Source: Shewanella sp. MBTL60-112-B2 (lineage in GTDB: Bacteria; Pseudomonadota; Gammaproteobacteria; Enterobacterales; Shewanellaceae). From it: 64,000 nt of DNA. Shown here one piece after another: positions 56,461-64,000 of the stretch. The stretch lies in NCBI RefSeq assembly GCF_019655055.1, contig NZ_BPFA01000005.1:62001-126000 (forward strand), given 5' to 3'. The stretch's first letter is position 1; each line of letters begins with the position of its first letter. The notes below the pieces were generated by a model that had not been told where the DNA came from, did not search any database, and saw only the letters and a program-made list of their open reading frames with translations. The position numbers and the translations under genes were made by a program.

Positions 56461-56603
56461 GTTCGAGCTAATTTAAACGACTATAGTTGAACGAGATAAC
56501 AAAAGTAACAAACAGCATGGCTACATAGAAGCGATCAACTTTGAGTTCGAGGTAATTTGAATGAGATAACAAAGGTCACAAACAACATGGCAGCCGAAAT
56601 AAA
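56436..56603. repeat. 84-bp-spaced duplication at the arsJ 3' end
   Basis: The segment beginning GCTACATAGAAGCGAT at 56436 recurs at 56520, 84 bp away, with about 90 percent identity over the first 40 bases and a deletion later. The second copy spans the arsJ stop codon (56535-56537). Between the two, the minus strand again reads MLFVTFVISF, a third version of the arsJ tail. Confidence 0.7.
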
Positions 56604-57749
56604 CAAACAAGCCGCAAGCCCTGCCTCTTGATATACCCAGCCTGAAAGTACAGTACCGAGTAAGCGCCCCATAGCATTGGCCATATAATAGAAGCCAATA
56701 TCCAGTGATACGCCATCCTCTCCGGCGTAACTGACAATCAAATAACTATGCAATGAAGAGTTTATGGCAAACACGGCACCAAAAATCATCAAGCCTACAA
56801 TCAAGGCCAATTGTGGCGCGATCCAGCCAGTAAACATCACCACGCCCAAGATTGCGGTCACCAATGTCAGTAAGCCGACCCAAAGCGTGGCAACCTTGCC
56901 ATCGGGTGCACGCTTTCTTGCGGTAAAAGAAGGCGCCATAGACTGAACCATGCCATAGGCAATAACCCAAATAGCCAAAAATGCCCCGACACTGCTATGT
57001 TCCCAGCCCATTTGGCTGGCAAGAAACACTGGAAGTGCAATCACAAACCACACATCTCGGGCTGCAAACAAAAACAACCGCGCAGCAGAGAGGATGTTAA
57101 CGCTATCACTCTTAGAAAAGATCTCTGTAAACTTAGGTTTAGTTTTAGCTTTACCTAGGTCAGCTTTCAAACTCACAAGACTGCCAAGCCAAACAATCAG
57201 TAACATTGCAGCCATTATTGCCACTGCGCCAGTAAAGCCTGCAACAGACAGCAACAGGCCACCTAAGAAGAATCCAGCCCCTTTTAGCGCATTCTTAGAG
57301 CCCGTTAATATGGCTACCCAGCGAAAAAGTTTATCTTCGGCGTCTTTCGGCACTAAGGTTTTAATTGCACTCTTGGCACTCATCTTATTCAGATCTTTAG
57401 CGATCCCCGACAACGCCTGTGCCGCCATCACCCAGGGGACCGTTAGCATAGCCGCTGGCAGCAAAAGCATCGAAAGAGCCACTATCTGCAAACCTAGACC
57501 AATATTCATGGTGCGATTGAGCCCTAGCCTTGCGCCGAGCCAGCCGCCGACAAGGTTAGTGACAACACCGAAAATTTCATAAAACAGGAACAGCATGGCA
57601 ATCGCCAACGGTGTATAACCTAAATCATAAAAGTGCAGCACCACCAGCATGCGCAAGGCGCCGTCAGTGAGCGTGAATGCCCAGTAGTTACCCGTTACCA
57701 GCAGATATTGCTTAACACTTTCAGGCAAAGAACGATATTTTGCTAACAC
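56535..57749 (-). CDS. arsJ: ArsJ organoarsenical efflux MFS transporter
   Basis: 404 residues from a GTG start at 57749, with twelve membrane segments. The opening RSLPESVKQYLLVTGNYWAFTLTDGALRMLVVL and the position next to a GAPDH gene fit ArsJ. ArsJ exports 1-arseno-3-phosphoglycerate, which breaks down outside to arsenate; GAPDH makes it. Unlike typical ars operons, where gapdh and arsJ are adjacent, 595 bases of repetitive DNA separate them here. Its own ends are duplicated on both sides. Whether arsJ is still co-transcribed with the operon is uncertain. Confidence 0.88.
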   Translation of the reverse strand: MLAKYRSLPESVKQYLLVTGNYWAFTLTDGALRMLVVLHFYDLGYTPLAIAMLFLFYEIFGVVTNLVGGWLGARLGLNRTMNIGLGLQIVALSMLLLPAAMLTVPWVMAAQALSGIAKDLNKMSAKSAIKTLVPKDAEDKLFRWVAILTGSKNALKGAGFFLGGLLLSVAGFTGAVAIMAAMLLIVWLGSLVSLKADLGKAKTKPKFTEIFSKSDSVNILSAARLFLFAARDVWFVIALPVFLASQMGWEHSSVGAFLAIWVIAYGMVQSMAPSFTARKRAPDGKVATLWVGLLTLVTAILGVVMFTGWIAPQLALIVGLMIFGAVFAINSSLHSYLIVSYAGEDGVSLDIGFYYMANAMGRLLGTVLSGWVYQEAGLAACLFISAAMLFVTFVISFKLPRTQS

Positions 57750-57783
57750 GGCTTACCACCTTAAACCCCAGAATTAATAAAAA

Positions 57784-57885
57784 GAGCTAAATGCCCTCTC
57801 AAATAGGACACCAGTAACAATCAACTACTGCTTACGCTATCAGGCAATGAACGAAGTTTTATTAGCACGATCAAACCACCTTAAA
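57784..57885 (-). pseudogene. arsJ: Remnant copy of the arsJ 5' end
   Basis: On the minus strand a GTG-started stretch reads LIKLRSLPDSVSSS then stop, matching arsJ LAKYRSLPESVKQY. The preceding DNA (CCACCTTAAA on the plus strand, 57876-57885) also matches the arsJ leader. After the stop, alignable bases continue for about 50 nt with frameshifts (KQYLLVTGNYWAF region). It lies about 120 bp upstream of the true gene start. Confidence 0.7.
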
Positions 57886-57936
57886 AAAGGACCTAGGATG
57901 CGAGGACGTGGCTGTGCCACTACTAGAACGCTGCGC

Positions 57937-58241
57937 TGCTAGGAAAGCAAAGTCAAAAGCTATAACAGCAGACAGACTCAGTCTTTAACCGTCTCAGCTT
58001 TCCCGACTTTAACCGTCCCAGCTTGCATAGTCTTAGCTTGATGGGCTAAAGCCCAACAAACAGTCAATCTACTCTCTTTTCCGTAAGCGAAGCGTTCCGT
58101 GAGTGAACCTGCGAACGTTCCGTAAGGCCACAGGCCACTCATCTCAGCTTTTCCGGCTTTTCCTAGGATCTGCTGATGCTAGGAAAGCAAAGTCAAAAGC
58201 TATAACAGCAGACAGGCTCAGTCTTTAACCGTCTCAGCTTT
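57937..58241. repeat. 65-bp direct duplication, 240 bp apart
   Basis: Copy one 57937-58001 and copy two 58177-58241 match over 65 bases with a single difference (GACAGACT versus GACAGGCT). The unit begins TGCTAGGAAAGCAAAG. Neither copy codes for protein. They lie between gapdh and arsJ with CCTAGG-type palindromes nearby. Confidence 0.85.
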
Positions 58242-58283
58242 TCCGGCTTTTCCGGCTTTTCCGGCTTTTCCGGCTTTTCCGGC
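58239..58283. repeat. Five tandem copies of TTTTCCGGC
   Basis: Perfect 9-bp units at 58239, 58248, 58257, 58266 and 58275, followed by a decaying unit TTTTCCTAG. The same TTTTCCGGC also appears singly at 58149-58157. No coding frame is maintained. Confidence 0.9.
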
Positions 58284-58344
58284 TTTTCCTAGAACCTAGA
58301 AGCGAAGCGTCCTGCCTTTCCTAGGTCCTGCTTTTCCCTTGTAT

Positions 58345-59355
58345 TTAAACCTGATCCAACTTACCAACCATAATGGCTAATTCAGCGGTGCGATTGGCAT
58401 AACCCCATTCGTTGTCGTACCACACGTAAAGTTTCACTTGGGTACCATTAACCACCATGGTTGATGGCGCATCTATAATGCTCGAGCGCGGGTCAGTTTT
58501 ATAATCCACAGAGACTAATGGACGCTCCTCATAACCAAGAATACCTTTCAGCTCGCCCTCGGCTGCTGCTTTTAGCAGGCTGTTCACTTCGGCTTCGGTA
58601 GTTTCGCGATTTAGCTCAAACACACAATCGGTAATCGAGGCGTTAGCCAATGGCACGCGAACTGCGTGGCCATTTAACTTTCCTTTTAGCTCAGGGAAGA
58701 TATGCGTAATCGCCGTTGCACTGCCCGTTGTTGTAGGAATAAGACTTAAACCACAGGCACGTGCGCGGCGTAGATCTTTATGGGGCGCATCTAAGATAGT
58801 CTGGGTGTTGGTAATATCATGAATGGTAGTCATAGACCCATGCTTAATACCTATTTTTTCATGGATCACTTTAACAACTGGTGCCAAACAGTTAGTGGTA
58901 CAAGAAGCTGCCGTAACGATTGGATGAAGTTCTTTGTCATAAAGGTCATGGTTAACCCCCATAACGATATTGAGCACGCCTTCTTCTTTCACTGGCGCTG
59001 TAACCACAACACGTTTTACGCCTTGGTCTAAATACGCTTGTAACAATGCTTTAGTCTTCATCACGCCAGAGGCTTCAATCACCACGTCACAATCTGACCA
59101 ATCCGTATCGGCAATCGCTTTATTACGCGTAGTGGCAATGCGGCTTGCACCAATCAAGATATTATCGCCGTCTGCCGTTGCTTCCTCTGACCAACGACCA
59201 TGAATTGAATCGAACGTCAGCAAGTGAGCCAATGTTGCCGCATCGCCGGCTGGATCGTTGATCTGTACAAATTCCACATCGCCATTGTGCCATGCCGATC
59301 TTAGCGCTAAACGCCCCATTCTACCGAAGCCGTTGATACCTATTTTGATTGTCAT
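58345..59355 (-). CDS. gapdh: ars-operon glyceraldehyde-3-phosphate dehydrogenase
   Basis: 336 residues. The NAD-binding start [17 protein letters not shown], catalytic Cys in [13 protein letters not shown] near 152, and the conserved tail [11 protein letters not shown] are present. In ars operons this enzyme uses arsenate in place of phosphate and makes 1-arseno-3-phosphoglycerate for ArsJ. The link rests on its position between acr3 and arsJ; a housekeeping GAPDH is expected elsewhere. It begins 150 nt after acr3. Confidence 0.9.
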   Translation of the reverse strand: MTIKIGINGFGRMGRLALRSAWHNGDVEFVQINDPAGDAATLAHLLTFDSIHGRWSEEATADGDNILIGASRIATTRNKAIADTDWSDCDVVIEASGVMKTKALLQAYLDQGVKRVVVTAPVKEEGVLNIVMGVNHDLYDKELHPIVTAASCTTNCLAPVVKVIHEKIGIKHGSMTTIHDITNTQTILDAPHKDLRRARACGLSLIPTTTGSATAITHIFPELKGKLNGHAVRVPLANASITDCVFELNRETTEAEVNSLLKAAAEGELKGILGYEERPLVSVDYKTDPRSSIIDAPSTMVVNGTQVKLYVWYDNEWGYANRTAELAIMVGKLDQV

Positions 59356-59505
59356 AGTCGTCTCTTAATCTGTTTTGAGTTTAAGTTAACTGTTGTTGCT
59401 TACATCTACCTTGTGCAACTAAGAATACATACATCACGTTACACGGCTAATACTGCAAATATTACGCTTAATGCTTACATTATTAGCCACCTTAATGACT
59501 ACTGC

Positions 59506-60540
59506 TTAACTGCTTGCTTCATCTTCAGCAAACAGATGGCGACTGCGGTTAGCGATCGCCACTAACGACAGCATAACCGGCACTTCAACCAAGACTCCGA
59601 CTACAGTGGCTAATGCCGCTCCTGAGTGTAAGCCAAATAGTGAAATAGCTACTGCAACCGCCAATTCAAAGAAGTTTGATGTCGCAATCATACAAGCTGG
59701 CGCCGCCACTTTATGAGTAAGCTTCATCTTTTTAGCCGCATAAAATGCAATAAAGAAAATACCGTAAGTTTGGATCAATAACGGAATCGCAATCAGGGCT
59801 ATATTTTGTGGCTCAGCAATAATGGTTTCTGCCTGAAAGCCAAATAGCAGCACCACAGTGGCAAGCAGTCCCACCATAGACCAAGGCTTCAGCTTAGCCA
59901 CAAATGCATTTACCTGACTATCGTCGCCTTTTTTCTGCAGCATATAGCGGGTGATAACACCTGCAATCAATGGCAATACCACATATAAGCCGACTGATGA
60001 TAACAAGGTCGCCCATGGCACCTGAATATCACTCACGCCCAATAGCAATGCTGTGATTGGTGCAAATGCCACAACCATGATTAAATCATTTACCGAGACC
60101 TGTACTAAGGTGTAATTCGGATCGCCCTTAGTCAGCTGGCTCCAGACGAAAACCATAGCAGTACAAGGTGCTACGCCCAGTAAAATCATACCCGCAATGT
60201 ATTCACTCGCCGTTTGTGGGTCGACAAAATCAACAAAGAACACCTTAAAGAATAGCCAGCCTAATGCAGCCATAGTGAAGGGCTTAATCAACCAATTAAT
60301 CACTAATGTCAGTACTAACCCTTTTGGGCTTTTACCCACATCTTTCACGGCTGAGAAATCGATTTGCACCATCATTGGGTAAATCATCACCCAAATCAGT
60401 ACCGCAATGACAAAATTTACATGGGCATATTCAAGCCCAGCTATCACTGTAAATGTGTCTGGCGCTAAGTTACCCAGAAACACACCAGCTAGAATAGCCA
60501 GACCAACCCAAACACTTAAATAACGTTCAAAAATACCCAT
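59506..60540 (-). CDS. acr3: Arsenite efflux transporter Acr3
   Basis: 344 residues from the ATG at 60540, which gives the family start [23 protein letters not shown]. An upstream ATG at 60573 would add 11 residues. Ten membrane segments are apparent. The conserved Cys lies in [17 protein letters not shown], the arsenite-handling site, and [14 protein letters not shown] in the later half. It exports arsenite using the proton gradient. Sits between arsR and gapdh. Confidence 0.95.
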   Translation of the reverse strand: MGIFERYLSVWVGLAILAGVFLGNLAPDTFTVIAGLEYAHVNFVIAVLIWVMIYPMMVQIDFSAVKDVGKSPKGLVLTLVINWLIKPFTMAALGWLFFKVFFVDFVDPQTASEYIAGMILLGVAPCTAMVFVWSQLTKGDPNYTLVQVSVNDLIMVVAFAPITALLLGVSDIQVPWATLLSSVGLYVVLPLIAGVITRYMLQKKGDDSQVNAFVAKLKPWSMVGLLATVVLLFGFQAETIIAEPQNIALIAIPLLIQTYGIFFIAFYAAKKMKLTHKVAAPACMIATSNFFELAVAVAISLFGLHSGAALATVVGVLVEVPVMLSLVAIANRSRHLFAEDEASS

Positions 60541-60585
60541 TGTATGTAGCCTAATATGATTAAAAATAGTCAAACAAGATGCCGA

Positions 60586-60936
60586 TTAGCAGCAGACTTT
60601 AGTCCGTTCTGGACGAGAGCCCATCTGTAGAAGCTTATTTAGGTTATCGGCAATCATCTCCCCCTGCTCTTTTGCCAGAGTCAGTAAGATCTCATTTGCC
60701 CACACTGGTAACTCGGGGTTAATACGATAAAAAACCCATTGCCCCTGACGTCTATCCACTAACAAACCAAGCTTACGCAGCTGCGCCAAATGACGAGAGA
60801 TCTTAGGTTGGATCTCATCAAGTGCGGTCATTAACTCACAAACACACAGTTCTGACTCAGCCTGAATAAGCAGTAGGCTGCGGAGCCTCGTATCATCAGC
60901 TAGCGCCTTAAAAAAAGTTAAAGGTGTCATCATCAT
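60586..60936 (-). CDS. arsR: ArsR-family arsenic-responsive repressor
   Basis: 116 residues with a winged HTH. It starts with a run of three Met codons, so the exact start is uncertain by one or two codons. Possible As(III)-binding cysteines are CVCE (Cys31 and Cys33) and a Cys-Cys pair at the very end. The E. coli type ArsR uses the ELCVCEL region of helix alpha3, matched here. It would repress its own operon and release on As(III). The dyad upstream is its probable operator. Confidence 0.93.
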   Translation of the reverse strand: MMMTPLTFFKALADDTRLRSLLLIQAESELCVCELMTALDEIQPKISRHLAQLRKLGLLVDRRQGQWVFYRINPELPVWANEILLTLAKEQGEMIADNLNKLLQMGSRPERTKVCC

Positions 60937-60967
60937 CTCTCGATAAACTTAATATTTACTGGACACA

Positions 60968-61007
60968 GAATATATGAAAAATAATATATATGTTTTTTCA
61001 TATATTC
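60968..61007. promoter_or_regulatory. Probable ArsR operator (14-bp inverted repeat)
   Basis: Perfect arms GAATATATGAAAAA (60968-60981) and TTTTTCATATATTC (60994-61007) with a 12-bp centre, 32-71 bp upstream of the arsR start. This AT-rich dyad type is usual for ArsR/SmtB repressors. Confidence 0.75.
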
Positions 61008-61009
61008 AA
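60981..61009 (-). promoter_or_regulatory. Sigma-70 promoter of the ars operon
   Basis: On the minus strand -35 TTGAAT (61004-61009), 17-bp spacer, -10 TATTAT (60981-60986). It lies almost wholly within the 40-bp dyad, so a bound ArsR would block RNA polymerase. Confidence 0.7.
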
Positions 61010-61128
61010 GTAGCTTTATTGTTTTCAGATAAAAATAGGTAAATGTTGAACCCTTGAATAAAAATACTGCTAAGTTATCTATATGATTTAGATGAGATTG
61101 GCGTAGCCCAGCAAGGAACAACTTCGTC

Positions 61129-62412
61129 ATGCAGAAGCTAAAAATAATTTTCATGGTGACCTTGATGCTCTTGATGATGCTCGTCACGGGCTGCGCTAAC
61201 TTTCGTCATCTAGCGAAAGAAGTCGATATGCTCAACCGTGTCTATGTCGAATACCAAGTCACAATTGAGTCGCAGCATGAGACTGAATCTTTTGTCTTGG
61301 TGCAATTACAAAGCCTAGATGCCGACACCATTGATGGCTATGAAGTGGTGATAGGTAATCAGCACATTACTGTAACGGGCGACACTAAGAGCCAGTATCT
61401 TTTTACGTTTAACGACACCAATAACGATCTACGATTTCAAGTCGGTGAAGCATTCTCAATTAACCTGTTACCCGAGGACACCAGTAACCCTCTGCTTCTG
61501 TATCTGAGCAATTCCCAAGACAACTATCCGCAAGCCTTAGTCGATAAGCCATTGAACAACTTAGTCAATGTGAACTTCAGCCCTGCTAAGATAGGTGAGC
61601 CTGCCGACCTAGATTTTCCGCAGTTTGATAGAGAAATAGCTGAACTCGGCATGTGGAAACCCATAACCCACCTCAAGCAAGGCAACAGCGGCATTTTCTT
61701 TATCGATGATTTCGATCCAAACAAGATCCCAGTACTTTTTATTCATGGTATGAACGGTACTGCACGGGATTTTGCGCCACTTATCGCCAAACTAGATAGG
61801 CAAAAGTACCAGGTTTGGGTCATGAACTATCCGAGCGGTTTGTCTATCGAGCTATTAGCAAATGGGCTCAATAGCCTGATAAAGATCATCGACTATCGTT
61901 ATGACGTTAAGACTTTTCACATAGTCGCACACAGCATGGGAGGACTGGTCACTCAGGCCTATTTAAATTTGTGCCGCAATCAGCTTGGCTGTGATGATAT
62001 TGCCAGCTTTAGCTCTATATCGACGCCATTTGCGGGCGTTGATTCGGCGCAAAGTGGTGTCGATTATGCCCCAGTTGTTATGCCAGCGTGGCGTAATCTA
62101 GCGCCAAACAGTGACTTTATTAACACGCTATTTATTGATAGCTCCTCTGAGCCACTTGCAAAGAATCGAGATGACCTCACCCGCCCACCACACCAGCTTA
62201 TTTTTGGTTATAAAGTCAGTGGTATTATCAATAAGAAGAGCAGTGACGGAGTGATAAGCCTTGATAGCCAACTAAGAGACACGGCACAACAGCAGGCCGA
62301 ACGCATATATGGCTTCAATGAAGACCATGTCAGTATTTTAAGTAACGATAACTTAGCTAAAGTGCTACATCAGTTTTGGCTAACAGCAGAGAAACAGCAT
62401 GCCGCTAGATAA
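61129..62412 (+). CDS. Alpha/beta-hydrolase lipoprotein
   Basis: 427 residues. The lipoprotein signal ends LVTGC (lipidated Cys near residue 22). An N-terminal beta-rich domain (about 30-180) precedes the hydrolase core with PVLFIHGMNGTARDF, nucleophile AHSMGGLV, and a late His in EDHVSIL. Lipase- or PGAP1-like, probably acting at the envelope. Divergent from the ars operon. Confidence 0.88.
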   Translation: MQKLKIIFMVTLMLLMMLVTGCANFRHLAKEVDMLNRVYVEYQVTIESQHETESFVLVQLQSLDADTIDGYEVVIGNQHITVTGDTKSQYLFTFNDTNNDLRFQVGEAFSINLLPEDTSNPLLLYLSNSQDNYPQALVDKPLNNLVNVNFSPAKIGEPADLDFPQFDREIAELGMWKPITHLKQGNSGIFFIDDFDPNKIPVLFIHGMNGTARDFAPLIAKLDRQKYQVWVMNYPSGLSIELLANGLNSLIKIIDYRYDVKTFHIVAHSMGGLVTQAYLNLCRNQLGCDDIASFSSISTPFAGVDSAQSGVDYAPVVMPAWRNLAPNSDFINTLFIDSSSEPLAKNRDDLTRPPHQLIFGYKVSGIINKKSSDGVISLDSQLRDTAQQQAERIYGFNEDHVSILSNDNLAKVLHQFWLTAEKQHAAR

Positions 62413-62429
62413 AGCTGGCGAGCAACAAA

Positions 62430-62453
62430 AAAGGCTTCCCCAAGGAAGCCTTT
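62430..62453. terminator. Bidirectional terminator
   Basis: AAAGGCTTCC/GGAAGCCTTT stem with a CCAA loop, between convergent genes ending at 62412 and 62473. Confidence 0.85.
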
Positions 62454-62472
62454 AAAATATTCAACAAATGGC

Positions 62473-63813
62473 TTAGTTACCGGCGATCTTCATCTTATCC
62501 ATTAAGATCCCGCCAGTGCGGATCGATGAACGTAAATCGCGATCTTTAGCAACGCCAACGATATTCTGGTACATATCCTTAAGGTTGCCGGCGATGGTGA
62601 TCTCTTCCACTGGATATAAGATCACTCCGTTTTCGACGTAGAAGCCCGCAGCACCACGAGAGTAATCACCCGTGACCGTATTCACGCCTTGGCCCATCAC
62701 TTCTGTGACTATAAGCCCTGTGCCCATCTCTTTGACCAATTGATCGAAAGTTTGGCCGGTAGTCGATAGGGTCCAGTTGTAGATCCCACCTGCGTGCCCC
62801 GTATTGGCAATACCTAACTTGCGTGCTGAGTAGCTTGTCGTTAGGTAAGTGGCCAAACGGCCGTTATCGATAATATTGCGCGACTGGGTGGCTACGCCTT
62901 CGCTGTCGTAAGCTGCACTTGCTAATGCACCAACCAACAGTGGATCTTCATCAATGCTGAACCAATCTGGGAAGACTTGCGTGTCGATCGCGTCAAGTAA
63001 GAAGCTCGACTTACGGTATAAACTACCACCGCTAATTGCACCAACTAAGTGACCGATTAAACCTGTAGCAATCTCAGGAGAAAACAACACAGGCAGTTGT
63101 GTGGTAGCTATTTTACGTCCACCTAATCGACCCGCGGTTTTCTCTGCCGCTTTACGGCCAATCATCTCTGGTGCCAGCATTTCATCAAACTTACGCGCTA
63201 CCGTGTAATCGTAATCGCGCTGCATACCGCCTTCATGCTCACCAATCGCCACACAACTTAAGCTATAGCGAGAACTGCAAAAACCATGGAGGAAGCCGTG
63301 GCTATTACCATATACCTTAACGCTTGAATGGGCGTTAGCACTAGCACCATCAGAAATTTGTACCCGCTTATCAGTATCTAGTGCTGCTTCTTCAGCAAGT
63401 ACAGCTAAACGCGTCAATTCATCAGGCGAGATATCTTGTGGATGGTACAGATCAAGATCTGGGAACTGTGTCGCCATCAACGACTTGTCAGCCAAACCAT
63501 TAAATTCATCTGCAGAAGTAAAACGCGCAATATCGTTAGCCGCTTTAACAGCTTGCTCAATAGCAGCTTTACTCAAATCTGAAGTTGACGAACTACCTTT
63601 ACAGCCATCTCTAAAGACTGTAATGCCCAATGCGCCATCTTTATTAAATTCAACGGTTTCAACTTCTTTCATACGAGTCGAAACAGACAGGCCTTGCTGC
63701 TTACTAATCGCAACTTCGGCACCAGAAGTGCCTAATGTTTTTGCATATTCCAGCGCCATAGAAACGGCATCTTTCAAGGAATCTAATTCAATATCAATGC
63801 TATGTGAAGACAC
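62473..63813 (-). CDS. pmbA: Metalloprotease PmbA (TldE)
   Basis: 446 residues, the usual PmbA length. The family motifs include MKEVETVEFNKDGALGITVF, SDGASANAHSSVKVYGNSHG and VTGDYSRGAAGFYVENG, near the conserved C-terminus. With TldD it degrades peptides such as CcdA and processes microcin B17-type precursors; PmbA itself lacks the TldD zinc site. The TldD gene is not in the window. Confidence 0.95.
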   Translation of the reverse strand: MSSHSIDIELDSLKDAVSMALEYAKTLGTSGAEVAISKQQGLSVSTRMKEVETVEFNKDGALGITVFRDGCKGSSSTSDLSKAAIEQAVKAANDIARFTSADEFNGLADKSLMATQFPDLDLYHPQDISPDELTRLAVLAEEAALDTDKRVQISDGASANAHSSVKVYGNSHGFLHGFCSSRYSLSCVAIGEHEGGMQRDYDYTVARKFDEMLAPEMIGRKAAEKTAGRLGGRKIATTQLPVLFSPEIATGLIGHLVGAISGGSLYRKSSFLLDAIDTQVFPDWFSIDEDPLLVGALASAAYDSEGVATQSRNIIDNGRLATYLTTSYSARKLGIANTGHAGGIYNWTLSTTGQTFDQLVKEMGTGLIVTEVMGQGVNTVTGDYSRGAAGFYVENGVILYPVEEITIAGNLKDMYQNIVGVAKDRDLRSSIRTGGILMDKMKIAGN

Positions 63814-64000
63814 AGATCTACTCTTTATTTGTCGGCAATAGCGCTAGCATAACAAACCCAAATACCAATCACATTAAATAATCCCTCTACAACAGGCACA
63901 ATCGCGACGACAAGCAATAAACAAATCATCGCTTTGGCCTACGCAACGACTAAAATAGGAAAGGAAATAAGCAAGTATAGATGTTATTATTAGCTCAGAA
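63814..64000. other. Intergenic at the right edge
   Basis: 187 bases upstream of pmbA with no supported gene. It presumably contains the pmbA promoter and the promoter of a gene beyond the window. Confidence 0.4.

Noticed and set aside
58239..58283. CRISPR-like array
   Set aside because: Units are 9 bp with no spacers; a plain tandem repeat. The same applies to the 13-bp array near 56300.

Overview
The window reads as a chromosomal segment of a marine gammaproteobacterium, almost certainly Shewanella. Signs are a 218-residue chromosomal Qnr-type pentapeptide protein close to the QnrA lineage, a 968-residue RapA, GroESL, RraB, PmbA, a TorF-family porin, several c-di-GMP and receiver-domain proteins, and many small secreted proteins of unknown function. 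Most of it is ordinary core genome with short intergenic gaps and clear intrinsic terminators. I saw no rRNA, tRNA, CRISPR array or full IS element.

Layout. 1-776: 3' part of an HSL-family esterase cut by the window edge. 1082-5837: a compact mobile-element block, all on the minus strand, holding a serine recombinase, a tyrosine recombinase preceded by two small DNA-binding proteins, an unknown protein and a P4-type integrase. It has three striking sets of DNA sites: GGTATCA repeats, twin CCCAATTGGG palindromes and GAGGGGTA repeats. 6049-8217: groES-groEL with a sigma-32 type promoter. 8322-17626: MATE pump, Qnr protein, an orphan cytochrome c, and a LysR regulator divergent from an RND efflux pair. 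18006-26650 (minus): two small secreted proteins, a periplasmic zinc protease, a large hybrid histidine kinase and PhoH. 26984-36126: rapA, a DUF3530 protein, YqhA, a crotonase, a CheY-CheX fusion followed by a diguanylate cyclase, rraB and plsC.

36364-39745 (minus) is a zinc-acquisition cluster: a small zinc chaperone, a His-rich outer-membrane porin, a ZnuA-like binding protein and a ZnuB-like permease. No ATPase gene is present. 39976-54451 holds a 41-residue membrane peptide, an MscS channel, formate-THF ligase, a MITE-like element, a MaoC dehydratase, a TraB-like protein, an EAL-CBS-GGDEF protein, several small secreted or membrane proteins, a double-receiver protein, HU and a TorF-type porin. 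54541-55920 is an amino acid symporter.

56535-60936 (minus) is an arsenic-resistance operon in the order arsR, acr3, gapdh, arsJ. Its promoter lies inside a perfect 14-bp inverted repeat, a likely ArsR operator. The GAPDH/ArsJ pair is known to make and export 1-arseno-3-phosphoglycerate, and Acr3 exports arsenite. The DNA on both sides of arsJ is unusual: it carries decayed copies of the 5' and 3' ends of arsJ, a 13-bp tandem array derived from the arsJ 3' end, a 65-bp duplication and five copies of a 9-bp repeat. This is the most distinctive structure in the window, together with the recombinase block. The window closes with an alpha/beta-hydrolase lipoprotein and PmbA.
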